Assembly (NCBI GenBank): GCA_038323575.1 | Contig: JBBQHB010000014.1 | Location: 1 to 64,000, forward strand | Direction of reading: 5' to 3' | Source: CAINVV01 sp038323575 | Lineage (GTDB): Bacteria > Bacteroidota > Bacteroidia > Bacteroidales > Prolixibacteraceae | DNA length: 64,000 nt | Shown: positions 49,833 through 57,839 of the stretch, one piece after another | Layout of the letters: each line of letters opens with the position of its first letter | How positions within the stretch are numbered: the first letter of the stretch is position 1 | Notes under the pieces: model-generated | What the model was told of the DNA's origin: nothing | The model's input: the letters and a program-made list of their open reading frames with translations, nothing else | Databases searched by the model: none | Translations under genes and position numbers: made by a program

Positions 49833-50294
49833 TTATTTGATTTTGAATAATTTTGCTTCTTTCCGGCTTTTAATGCCAAGTGTTTTATATATCTGATTTA
49901 TATGAGTTTTAAGCGTACTCAGTTCGATATTTAATTCTGAAATAATTTCCTTGTTGGATTTTCCGACGATAATTAAGTTGAAAACTTCCAATTGCCTCGT
50001 ACTTAACTCAATAATTTCGTTTTGGATTTCAGGTTCTTTCTCTGAAGCACTTTTTTTGAGATTTTCGATCAGCAATTGCGTCTTTTGTTTTTCAATTTTC
50101 AACCAAATGATGGCAATCAGACCGGTGATTAGCGCCAATGCAATTGTAATTGATGGATAGTCACTCCAAATCAATTTAATGTTATTGCTGTTAAATTTGA
50201 AGGCAACCAGGGAAAGGAAAAGAAATACAACGATCATTCCCAATGCTTTTTGCCTGCGGTACAACAAATCTGTTAGTTTAGTCAAAATGGACAT
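49833..50294 (-). CDS. Membrane-anchored LuxR-type transcriptional regulator
   Basis: A 153-residue protein with an unusual layout. Two transmembrane segments (about 18-34 and 46-66) are followed by a charged linker (KQKTQLLIENLKKSASEKEPE) and a C-terminal LuxR/GerE helix-turn-helix (about 92-150): LSTRQLEVFNLIIVGKSNKEI, then ELNIELSTLKTHINQIYKTLG. No receiver or sensor domain is present. The HTH would be held at the membrane, so the input may come through the transmembrane part. The adjacent short protein repeats that membrane part without the HTH. Targets are unknown. The pair interrupts what is otherwise a lysS-gpsA-pgi neighbourhood. Confidence 0.85.
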   Translation of the reverse strand: MSILTKLTDLLYRRQKALGMIVVFLFLSLVAFKFNSNNIKLIWSDYPSITIALALITGLIAIIWLKIEKQKTQLLIENLKKSASEKEPEIQNEIIELSTRQLEVFNLIIVGKSNKEIISELNIELSTLKTHINQIYKTLGIKSRKEAKLFKIK

Positions 50295-50358
50295 TGTCGC
50301 GTGATGTATAAAGTGTCTCGTCCTGAAATTTGTTTACACTTTTTTTATTAATTCTGAC

Positions 50359-50406
50359 TCCAGTCCCCCAGTCTCCCAGTCTCCCAGTCCCCCAGTCTCC
50401 CAGTCC
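50359..50406. repeat. CAGTCTCC tandem repeat
   Basis: About six units alternating CAGTCTCC and CAGTCCCC, lying between the gpsA stop and the LuxR-type gene. It is the same simple-sequence class as 19182-19325. Confidence 0.85.
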
Positions 50407-50420
50407 ATCATTCTCGCCGC

Positions 50421-51425
50421 CTACCGGAGGTACTCCGTCAGCAGCCGCATCTCAATTGCAGGAGAAATGTTTTCGTAGATAATGTTGTAAACGGTATCCG
50501 TGATCGGCATATTGATCCGGTACGATTCGTTGAGTTCTTTGATACACTTGGTTGCATAATAACCTTCCGCAATCATATCCATTTCGAGCATGGCTGAACG
50601 AACGGTATATCCTTTGCCGATCATACTGCCAAAAGTCCTGTTTCTTGAGAAATGGGAATACCCGGTCACAAGCAGGTCGCCCAGATAGGCCGATGATTTG
50701 ATGTCGCGCGTGATAGGGTGTACCGTATCCACGAACCTTTTGATCTCCTGGATGGCATTCGACATCAGTACTGCCTGAAAATTATCGCCGTAGCGCAGGC
50801 TGTGGGAGATACCGGCTGCAATGGCCATGATGTTTTTCAGTACGGCGGAATATTCTGTTCCCCAGATATCATCCGAAATGTGCGTGCGCAGCGAGTTGCT
50901 TTCGAGCAGCATGGCAAACTGGCGCGCCCTTTTGACATCCGGACTTGCAATGGTAAGATAGGAGAGGAGATCCCTGGCTACCTCTTCCGCATGGCACGGA
51001 CCGGCAATGACACAAAACTGTTCAAAGGGAAGGTCATAAAACTCATGAAAAAACTCTCCTACAAAAAGATTCCCTTCCGGGATAATCCCCTTGATGGCAG
51101 AGACGATGAACTTGTCTCCGATTTCGGTCGTCATGTGACGCAGGGTGTCTTTCAGGAAAGCTGAAGGCGTGACAAAAACCAGGATGTCTGAATCTTCAAC
51201 AATTTTGTTGATGTCGTTGTAGAAATTGATTTTTGTAACATCAAACTCTACTGAGCGCAGGTAGTTGGGATTGTGCCGGAATTTTCCGAAAAGATCGATG
51301 TTCTCCTGATTGCGGATGTACCAGTTTATTTCAGGAACATTGTACATCAATAATTTCGCGAGCGCAGTTGCCCAACTTCCACTGCCGATAATTGCAACAC
51401 GGCTCTTCTCACTGATTTCCGTCAT
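50421..51425 (-). CDS. gpsA: Glycerol-3-phosphate dehydrogenase (NAD(P)+)
   Basis: A 334-residue cytoplasmic dehydrogenase that makes sn-glycerol 3-phosphate from dihydroxyacetone phosphate for phospholipid synthesis. The N-terminal nucleotide fold is VAIIGSGSWATALAKLL (GxGxxA). Conserved GpsA segments are FIVSAIKGI, AGPCHAEEVARD, EYSAVLKNIMAIAAGI with the catalytic Lys, and SSAYLGDLLVTGYSHFSRNRTFG. The length is typical. It lies 12 bases after lysS and is presumably co-transcribed with it. Confidence 0.97.
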   Translation of the reverse strand: MTEISEKSRVAIIGSGSWATALAKLLMYNVPEINWYIRNQENIDLFGKFRHNPNYLRSVEFDVTKINFYNDINKIVEDSDILVFVTPSAFLKDTLRHMTTEIGDKFIVSAIKGIIPEGNLFVGEFFHEFYDLPFEQFCVIAGPCHAEEVARDLLSYLTIASPDVKRARQFAMLLESNSLRTHISDDIWGTEYSAVLKNIMAIAAGISHSLRYGDNFQAVLMSNAIQEIKRFVDTVHPITRDIKSSAYLGDLLVTGYSHFSRNRTFGSMIGKGYTVRSAMLEMDMIAEGYYATKCIKELNESYRINMPITDTVYNIIYENISPAIEMRLLTEYLR

Positions 51426-51437
51426 TGGTGTGAAATA

Positions 51438-53159
51438 TTAGTTTAACCACTTCGTCACCTCGTCCATGCCCGGGTTGGCAAGTCCGAGCTGATTTTTCTT
51501 GTTGAACCCGCAAAGATCGTTGAACAATTTGGATGCTTTCACCTCTTTCAGCTGAGCGATCTTTCTGAAGTTCATTTTGCGAAGTACCTCCACCCATTCA
51601 GCGGGTATTCCCAATGCTTCAAACATTTCTGCCGAGTCTTCCTCTGCTCTTTTTTCAGGTTTCATTTGCGGAAAGAGCAAAACATCCTGAATGGAAGGCG
51701 AATTGGTCATCAACATAGCCAAACGGTCAATTCCAATTCCCATTCCGGATGTCGGAGGCATTCCGTATTCCAGTGACCTGACAAAATCAAGGTCAATAAA
51801 CATCGCTTCGTTGTCGCCTTTTTCGGATAAACGCAACTGTTCCTGAAATCTGCCAAGCTGATCGATGGGATCATTCAATTCGGAGTAAGCGTTGCAAAGT
51901 TCTTTGCCATTGACCATCAACTCAAAACGTTCAGTCAGATCGGGATTATCGCGGTGTTTTTTGCATAAGGGAGACATTTCGACCGGGTAATCCAATACAA
52001 AAGTGGGCTGAATGTAGTGACCTTCGCACTTTTCACCAAATATTTCGTCAATTATTTTTCCTTTGCCCATTGTTTCGTCCACCTCAACGCCAATTTCTTT
52101 GCAGGCACTCCTGAGCGCTTTTTCATCCATTCCCAGAATGTCGATTCCGGTAAACTCTTTGATGGAGTCGGTCATGGTAATGCGTTTGAACGGGCGCTTG
52201 AAATTGATCAGTTTATCTCCGACAGGAACCTCAGTTGTGCCGTGCAGTTCCAATGCGACACGTTCGATCATCTCCTCGGTCATCTCCATCATCCAATTGT
52301 AGTCTTTGTAAGCTACATAAATCTCCATAACTGTAAATTCCGGGTTATGGGTACGATCCATCCCTTCATTCCTGAAATCTTTCGAGAACTCATATACTCC
52401 TTCGAAACCGCCTACAATAAGGCGTTTCAGGTACAATTCATTGGCAACCCGGAGGTACAGGGGCATGTTCAATGCATTGTGATGGGTAATGAACGGACGC
52501 GCCGCTGCTCCTCCCGGGATAGGCTGGAGGATAGGCGTTTCTACTTCCAGATAACCTTTCCGGTTGAAGAAATCCCGAATATTGTTGATGATCCGGGTAC
52601 GTTTTACGAAAACTTCCCTTACCTGGGGATTGACAATCAGATCGAGGTAACGTTGCCGGTAACGCTGTTCCGGATCCGTAAAGGCATCGAACAGCATTCC
52701 TTCTTTCTCCTTTACAACCGGCAGCGGTTTGATTGATTTACTGAGTAGCGTAAGGGTTTTAACATGCACGGAAGTTTCACCCATCTGGGTAATAAAAACA
52801 TAGCCTGTAACGCCAATGATATCGCCGATATCCATTAGCTTTTTGAAAACTTCGTTGTAAAGGGTTTTGTCTTCCTCAGGGCAAATCTCATCCCGGTTGA
52901 TGTACAGCTGAATTCTTCCGCTTTCATCCTGAATTTCGGCAAACGAGGCTTTCCCCATGATGCGTTGTCCCATCAGCCTTCCGGCAATGGTTACATCCTG
53001 GAAGTTATTCTTTTCGGGGTCGTATTGATCAAGGATTTGTTTGGTGGAAGTATTGATCTTGAATTCGTTGGCTGGGTATGGGTTAATGCCCAAATCGCGG
53101 AGTTTTTGCAAGGAATTTCGTCGTATCAGCTCTTGTTCGCTTAACTCTATATTACTCAT
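51438..53159 (-). CDS. lysS: Lysyl-tRNA synthetase, class II
   Basis: A 573-residue class II lysyl-tRNA synthetase, which charges tRNA-Lys. The N-terminal OB-fold anticodon-binding domain (about 55-150, including VTIAGRLMGQRIMGKASFAEI) precedes the catalytic core: motif 1 region with FFNRKGYLEVETPILQPIPGG, motif 2 FRNEGMDRTHNPEFTVME and motif 3 GMGIGIDRLAMLMT. A C-terminal extension of about 75 residues after motif 3 (ALGIPAEWVEVLRKMNF...) is found in Bacteroidales LysS proteins, from memory. It is the first gene of a lysS-gpsA transcript with a -7 element at 53200-53207, divergent from recJ. Confidence 0.97.
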   Translation of the reverse strand: MSNIELSEQELIRRNSLQKLRDLGINPYPANEFKINTSTKQILDQYDPEKNNFQDVTIAGRLMGQRIMGKASFAEIQDESGRIQLYINRDEICPEEDKTLYNEVFKKLMDIGDIIGVTGYVFITQMGETSVHVKTLTLLSKSIKPLPVVKEKEGMLFDAFTDPEQRYRQRYLDLIVNPQVREVFVKRTRIINNIRDFFNRKGYLEVETPILQPIPGGAAARPFITHHNALNMPLYLRVANELYLKRLIVGGFEGVYEFSKDFRNEGMDRTHNPEFTVMEIYVAYKDYNWMMEMTEEMIERVALELHGTTEVPVGDKLINFKRPFKRITMTDSIKEFTGIDILGMDEKALRSACKEIGVEVDETMGKGKIIDEIFGEKCEGHYIQPTFVLDYPVEMSPLCKKHRDNPDLTERFELMVNGKELCNAYSELNDPIDQLGRFQEQLRLSEKGDNEAMFIDLDFVRSLEYGMPPTSGMGIGIDRLAMLMTNSPSIQDVLLFPQMKPEKRAEEDSAEMFEALGIPAEWVEVLRKMNFRKIAQLKEVKASKLFNDLCGFNKKNQLGLANPGMDEVTKWLN

Positions 53160-53199
53160 CGTTAATTAATAGTCCTGTTTAATATAAAAAAATTACGTG

Positions 53200-53207
53200 C
53201 AAAGATA
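53200..53207 (-). promoter_or_regulatory. -7 element of lysS
   Basis: The minus strand reads TATCTTTG, an exact TAnnTTTG match, about 40 bases before the lysS ATG. Confidence 0.5.
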
Positions 53208-53265
53208 AGAAAAGATATCTTTTTTCTAAAGATTAGAGACTTCCGATCTATTAGGCTTTGTCGCT

Positions 53266-55047
53266 ATGAGTCAAAAAGGTATATTTGAGAAATTATTCAC
53301 TGAATTCGCCGGGCAAAGGAAAAGAATGCAAAAACTCTGGAAACTGAAGGAACAAGCTGATATCAATGATATCAAGCAGCTTTCGGCTGCGCTTAACGTA
53401 GATATGGCAATTGCCAATCTGTTGGTTCAGCGCGGGATAAAGAGTTTTGCCGCAGCCAAGACATTTTTCCGCCCGAAACTGACTGACCTGCACGATCCGT
53501 TTCTGATGAAAGATATGGATAAAGCAGTGGATCGCCTTCAGCAGGCAATCGACAACAAAGAGCGGGTGATGGTTTATGGCGATTATGATGTAGATGGAAC
53601 CACGTCTGTCGCTTTGATGTATACTTTTTTGTCCAAACGGATCGCTGAAATTGAGTATTACGTGCCCGACCGGTACATGGAAGGATATGGAATTTCACGG
53701 ATAGGCATCGATTACGCTGCCTCACAGAAAATCTCCCTGATTGTAGTCTTGGATTGCGGCATTAAAGCAGTCGAAAAAATTGCTTATGCCAGCGAATTGG
53801 GAATAGATTTCATTATCTGCGATCACCACAATCCGGATGATGAAATTCCGAAAGCAGTAGCAGTTCTTGATCCCAAACAACCGGGGTGTAACTATCCGTA
53901 TAAAGATCTTTCAGGTTGCGGTGTCGGCTTCAAACTGATACAGGCCTATTGTCAAAGAAATGATCTTCCCCAGGAGATAGCCTATGATTTGCTTGATTTG
54001 GTGGTTGTAAGCATTGCCTCTGATATTGTTCCGCTGACAGACGAAAACCGGGTACTTGCCTATTTCGGCCTGCTGAAATTGAATGCCAATCCTTCGACGG
54101 GACTGAAAACACTGATCAATTATTCCGGTATCGTAGGCGAAATAAGGGTACAGGATATTGTCTTCAAGATTGGTCCAAGGCTGAATGCTTCCGGAAGAAT
54201 TGAACACGGTAAAAAATCGGTAAAAATTTTGCTGGCAGAAGACAGCGCCGAACTGGAGGAACTTGGCATCGAGATCAACTCGTACAATGAGATCAGAAAG
54301 ACACTTGACCGGGATATTACGCAGGAGGCACTGGAGATGATCTCCCAGAGTCAGTTTTATGAAGGACGCAAATCTACTGTAATCTATAACCGCGACTGGC
54401 ACAAAGGTGTGGTAGGGATCGTAGCCTCCAGGCTGACAGAACATTATTACCGTCCAACAGTTGTGCTTACAGAATCTAACGGAATAGCAACCGGGTCTGC
54501 ACGATCGGTAGGAGAGTTCGATTTGTACGAGGCAATCGGCCAGTGTGCAGATCTGCTGGAGTCATACGGCGGACACATGTATGCTGCAGGTCTTTCCATG
54601 AAACTGGAAAATGTTGCCGAATTTTCCCGGCGTTTTGAACAGGTTGTCAGGGATTCCATCACTTATGACCAAATGCAGCAGACCATTGACCTGGATGCCA
54701 AAATCTCACTGTCCGACCTTTCTCCCAAGTTTATCAGGTTGCTGAAACAATTTGAACCATTTGGTCCGCACAACATGACTCCTGTTTTTCTTACGGAAGA
54801 TGTGATGGATTATGGAACAAGTAAACTGGTGGGAAAAAACAACGACCACGTAAAACTGGATCTAATGGAGGCCAACCGTTCCTCCTCCCGTTTTTCAGGC
54901 ATTGGATTCTCACTGGCCAACCATTTTGATATGATTAAGATGTCTCTCCCTTTTGATATCTGTTATTCTGTGACTGAGAACCAGTATCGCGATAAAACGT
55001 ATCTGCAGCTAAACGTTCGGGATATCCGGTCCCGGATGGATTATTAA
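53266..55047 (+). CDS. recJ: Single-stranded-DNA exonuclease RecJ
   Basis: A 593-residue 5'-3' exonuclease for recombination and mismatch repair. DHH-phosphoesterase motifs are visible: VMVYGDYDVDGTTSVAL (about 102-118), IVVLDCGIKAVE, and FIICDHHNPDD, with metal-binding Asp and His residues. The DHHA1 domain follows with DWHKGVVGIVASRLTEHYYRP, NGIATGSARSVGEFDLYEAI and SYGGHMYAAGLSM. The C-terminal part is an OB-like domain. The length is typical for Bacteroidota RecJ. The first ATG is used; an ATG at residue 16 is possible. It is divergent from lysS and followed 69 bases later by a NUDIX gene. Confidence 0.95.
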   Translation: MSQKGIFEKLFTEFAGQRKRMQKLWKLKEQADINDIKQLSAALNVDMAIANLLVQRGIKSFAAAKTFFRPKLTDLHDPFLMKDMDKAVDRLQQAIDNKERVMVYGDYDVDGTTSVALMYTFLSKRIAEIEYYVPDRYMEGYGISRIGIDYAASQKISLIVVLDCGIKAVEKIAYASELGIDFIICDHHNPDDEIPKAVAVLDPKQPGCNYPYKDLSGCGVGFKLIQAYCQRNDLPQEIAYDLLDLVVVSIASDIVPLTDENRVLAYFGLLKLNANPSTGLKTLINYSGIVGEIRVQDIVFKIGPRLNASGRIEHGKKSVKILLAEDSAELEELGIEINSYNEIRKTLDRDITQEALEMISQSQFYEGRKSTVIYNRDWHKGVVGIVASRLTEHYYRPTVVLTESNGIATGSARSVGEFDLYEAIGQCADLLESYGGHMYAAGLSMKLENVAEFSRRFEQVVRDSITYDQMQQTIDLDAKISLSDLSPKFIRLLKQFEPFGPHNMTPVFLTEDVMDYGTSKLVGKNNDHVKLDLMEANRSSSRFSGIGFSLANHFDMIKMSLPFDICYSVTENQYRDKTYLQLNVRDIRSRMDY

Positions 55048-55116
55048 AATGCGGATCCGGAGATGCTTCATTCCGCGGAAATATTTTTAAACCTGAATAA
55101 ATAATTTCACACTACT

Positions 55117-55752
55117 TTGGATACCTCGCAGGACTCCCAATTTCAAAAGTTGAAAATGCAACTGAAAAACAGGTTGCCGGGGAGTAATTCGCATGTTAAG
55201 ATGCTTCCGCCCGGAAGATTGCTGCATGTGCCTTCAGGTCATGACAATTTCAAGGATAGCGCGGTGCTTGTCCTTCTCTTTCCTTTTGGGCGGGAGATTG
55301 AGATCTGTTTGATCCGCAGACCCTCCACCATGAAAAACCATGGCGGCCAGATAGCATTCCCGGGAGGGAGACGGGAGAATCACGATTCAGACCTTGTCCA
55401 GACTGCCTTGCGTGAGGCACAGGAAGAAATAGGCATTGATCGGGAAGCTATCATGGTGTTTGGCGAATTGACCGCTGTCTACGTGCAGGTCAGTGATTTT
55501 GTGATTTATCCTGTGGTAGGATGGCTGTCAGAAAAGCCTGAGCTAATGATTGATCCCTCTGAAGTGGATGAAGTAATTATTATTTCATTGGAAGATATTG
55601 CCAGTGAGGTCAACAGGTGCAACAGGGAAATGGAGACCATGTCAGGAAAAATCAGCGTACCCGGGTACGAAATCAACGGATGTTTTATATGGGGAGCAAC
55701 TGCAATGATATTGGCCGAACTGGTGGATATTTACGCAGGAGATCAGTTGTAA
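55117..55752 (+). CDS. NUDIX hydrolase, CoA pyrophosphatase type
   Basis: A 211-residue NUDIX protein, probably splitting coenzyme A or related nucleotides. The CoA-pyrophosphatase-type sequence before the Nudix box, RRPSTMKNHGGQIAFPGG, is clear, followed by the box itself (GGRRENHDSDLVQTALREA ending EEIGID, about 86-111). The long frame begins at TTG 55117, giving the helix DTSQDSQFQKLKMQLKNRLPG typical of the family; the first ATG is at 55156 (MQLKNRLPG), which would remove part of it. I favour the TTG start, modestly. The gene end overlaps the convergent porin gene by 10 bases. Confidence 0.88.
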   Translation: MDTSQDSQFQKLKMQLKNRLPGSNSHVKMLPPGRLLHVPSGHDNFKDSAVLVLLFPFGREIEICLIRRPSTMKNHGGQIAFPGGRRENHDSDLVQTALREAQEEIGIDREAIMVFGELTAVYVQVSDFVIYPVVGWLSEKPELMIDPSEVDEVIIISLEDIASEVNRCNREMETMSGKISVPGYEINGCFIWGATAMILAELVDIYAGDQL

Positions 55753-57818
55753 AACGACCATGCGACACCGAACAGAAAAGTGGAAACCGGGGCAGGATAA
55801 ACAGGAGAAGTGTAAAAGCCTCCTTTAACAAACTGGGTAGCAAGATTCGTGTACTTTAGGTAAAACATTGTCCGCTTAAGTCTTAGGTTGATAAAAGCAT
55901 CCACCCAGGCAAAATCACCAATCGTTTCAGTATTCTGACGGTAAAACATGCCGGTAGCCGGAGCGTATTGATCTGCATAATATGCTGTCTCATAGCGCGT
56001 ATCCACTCCAAACTGGAAATGAAGAACCTTGGCATATATTCCTTCGTAATAAGTAGAATTTCTGACGCTTACTTTTGGCAGGATAAGGTACAAACCGGTA
56101 GTGGTATGTTGAAATACAACCCAGTTGCGAATATTTAGCCCGCCAAATTTAAAATCCTTGTTTAACATTCCCTGTAAAACTGAAAATTCAGTAATGGCCT
56201 GTTCCGGCAATGCCTTTTCGTTGAAAAATACGTACTTATTGATGATGGCGTAATTGACTGAGGCTTTAAATCGCCATCCCGGTTTATCCAGGACCGCACC
56301 TAGCCTTAATGTGTAAGTTCTGTCAAAAGAATTCTCCCACTTGTAATGATTCGAATAATAGTTATCGTAAAAATAGTCAGGCGTACGGTTTGACATTCCG
56401 CCCAGAATCCGTAAAAATGAGGTGTCTTTTTTTGCCCTGAATGGTTTCTCCAGCTCGCCTGAAAGATCATAATCCAGTGCACTGCGTCCCTGAATCCAAT
56501 ACTTTCCTGTTACATTCCAGTTAAGGAAACGGCCGTCGCTCCTGTATGCTGAGCCACCGATATAGGTATTAGCGTATTTGTGTCCCTGCGTCAATCCCAA
56601 GGGCGGATGGGTTACCCCTACAGAGTCAATAGTAAGTTCCTGCTGAGGGAAATAAACATTCACGAGGTCGTTGGAAATGAAAACCTGTTTCCCGAAGGTG
56701 TATTTCCGGTCGGGGGCTTCAAGGAATTTAAGGATAAAACGGTTTGTTATTACCGATTTCCCGGATTTGTCTTTTGTGGCTGGATCATCAGCAGTTCCCA
56801 AAGTGCTGTTGATATACGGAACATGATCTTTGCCGTAGAAATTAACCGTACCTCTGTCGTCAGTATAAATATATTTGGGATTAGGATCCGCTTCAACGAA
56901 GACCCTGGATGACTTTTGAAGATCCATTACATGCATCAGGGCAACTCTTGGGATAAATTGCTGAAAAATTTCCTTTTTATCCTCCATCTCTTTCCAAACC
57001 CCCAGCTTGAACTGATGCGTCAGGGCAGCGAAAATATTGTCGTTAAGCGTATTTACATCGTTAAGCCAGACGGTGATGTTTTCGGGCTTAATATCAGGAT
57101 TTTCAATGTCTTTTGGATTGGGCAGACCGCCGTTTTCCTGGTTTTCGAATTTGTTTTTACCGATCGAAACCCAATAATCGTACCGATCGAAATTCCCTTT
57201 GGAGAATAGCCCGATGCTGCGGTCTTTGGCCTGTTGATTGAGGTATTTGCCGGAAGATCCGATTGAATTGAAATAGAAACCGAAATTGATATGTTTGTTG
57301 ATATTCTGGGTATGGAAAACTTTCATGATTGTCTCACCCTTCGGCTTATTTTGGAACCACTGTCCATAAATGAGATAAGTATAGGGTTTGGTTGCATCAT
57401 AAAATTTTACTCCCCCAGGCCATAGACCGTAGTCGAAATAGTTCTTTTGAAAAAGAAAATTTCCATCAACCTCTTTTCGCTGGAAAAAATCACCCGACTG
57501 ATAAGAATTTCCAATGTTACCCAATGTCTGAACGGATACAGAATTCTTATAGGTAGGATTGTAAATGTGAAAATCGATCAGCGATGTGTCAACCTTTACC
57601 TCTTTGACACGTGAGAGATCTTCGGTCATCTGATATTCACGCAGCCTGAAAACAATTGAGTCATTTTTGGTTTTCACTCCCTTTGCCTTTTGCCGACTGC
57701 CGCCTGACCCGGAACCCGATTGACCTGAACCCCTGTCCATACCCGGTACCTGGGCATTTAAAACCAGTCCATCCAGCAAAAGCATTGATACAAAAAGAAG
57801 TTTGAAACTAAAATTCAT
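55743..57818 (-). CDS. Putative outer-membrane porin
   Basis: A 691-residue protein matching the putative porin group (Porin_10 type) of Bacteroidota. The signal peptide MNFSFKLLFVSMLLLDGLVLNA is followed by a Gly/Ser-rich linker (residues about 29-45), a short soluble part, and a long beta-barrel region of alternating aromatic strands ending FLFGVAWSFYN with a C-terminal aromatic. It is presumed to form a pore in the outer membrane; the solute is unknown. It overlaps the NUDIX gene by 10 bases at its 3' end. A TATATTTG element lies only five bases before the ATG, implying a very short or absent leader. Confidence 0.82.
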   Translation of the reverse strand: MNFSFKLLFVSMLLLDGLVLNAQVPGMDRGSGQSGSGSGGSRQKAKGVKTKNDSIVFRLREYQMTEDLSRVKEVKVDTSLIDFHIYNPTYKNSVSVQTLGNIGNSYQSGDFFQRKEVDGNFLFQKNYFDYGLWPGGVKFYDATKPYTYLIYGQWFQNKPKGETIMKVFHTQNINKHINFGFYFNSIGSSGKYLNQQAKDRSIGLFSKGNFDRYDYWVSIGKNKFENQENGGLPNPKDIENPDIKPENITVWLNDVNTLNDNIFAALTHQFKLGVWKEMEDKKEIFQQFIPRVALMHVMDLQKSSRVFVEADPNPKYIYTDDRGTVNFYGKDHVPYINSTLGTADDPATKDKSGKSVITNRFILKFLEAPDRKYTFGKQVFISNDLVNVYFPQQELTIDSVGVTHPPLGLTQGHKYANTYIGGSAYRSDGRFLNWNVTGKYWIQGRSALDYDLSGELEKPFRAKKDTSFLRILGGMSNRTPDYFYDNYYSNHYKWENSFDRTYTLRLGAVLDKPGWRFKASVNYAIINKYVFFNEKALPEQAITEFSVLQGMLNKDFKFGGLNIRNWVVFQHTTTGLYLILPKVSVRNSTYYEGIYAKVLHFQFGVDTRYETAYYADQYAPATGMFYRQNTETIGDFAWVDAFINLRLKRTMFYLKYTNLATQFVKGGFYTSPVYPAPVSTFLFGVAWSFYN

Positions 57819-57822
57819 GGCG

Positions 57823-57830
57823 CAAATATA
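57823..57830 (-). promoter_or_regulatory. -7 element immediately before the porin ATG
   Basis: The minus strand reads TATATTTG, an exact TAnnTTTG match, with its last base five bases before the ATG at 57818. Transcription would begin at or near the start codon. Confidence 0.45.
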
Positions 57831-57839
57831 GGCATTTCG

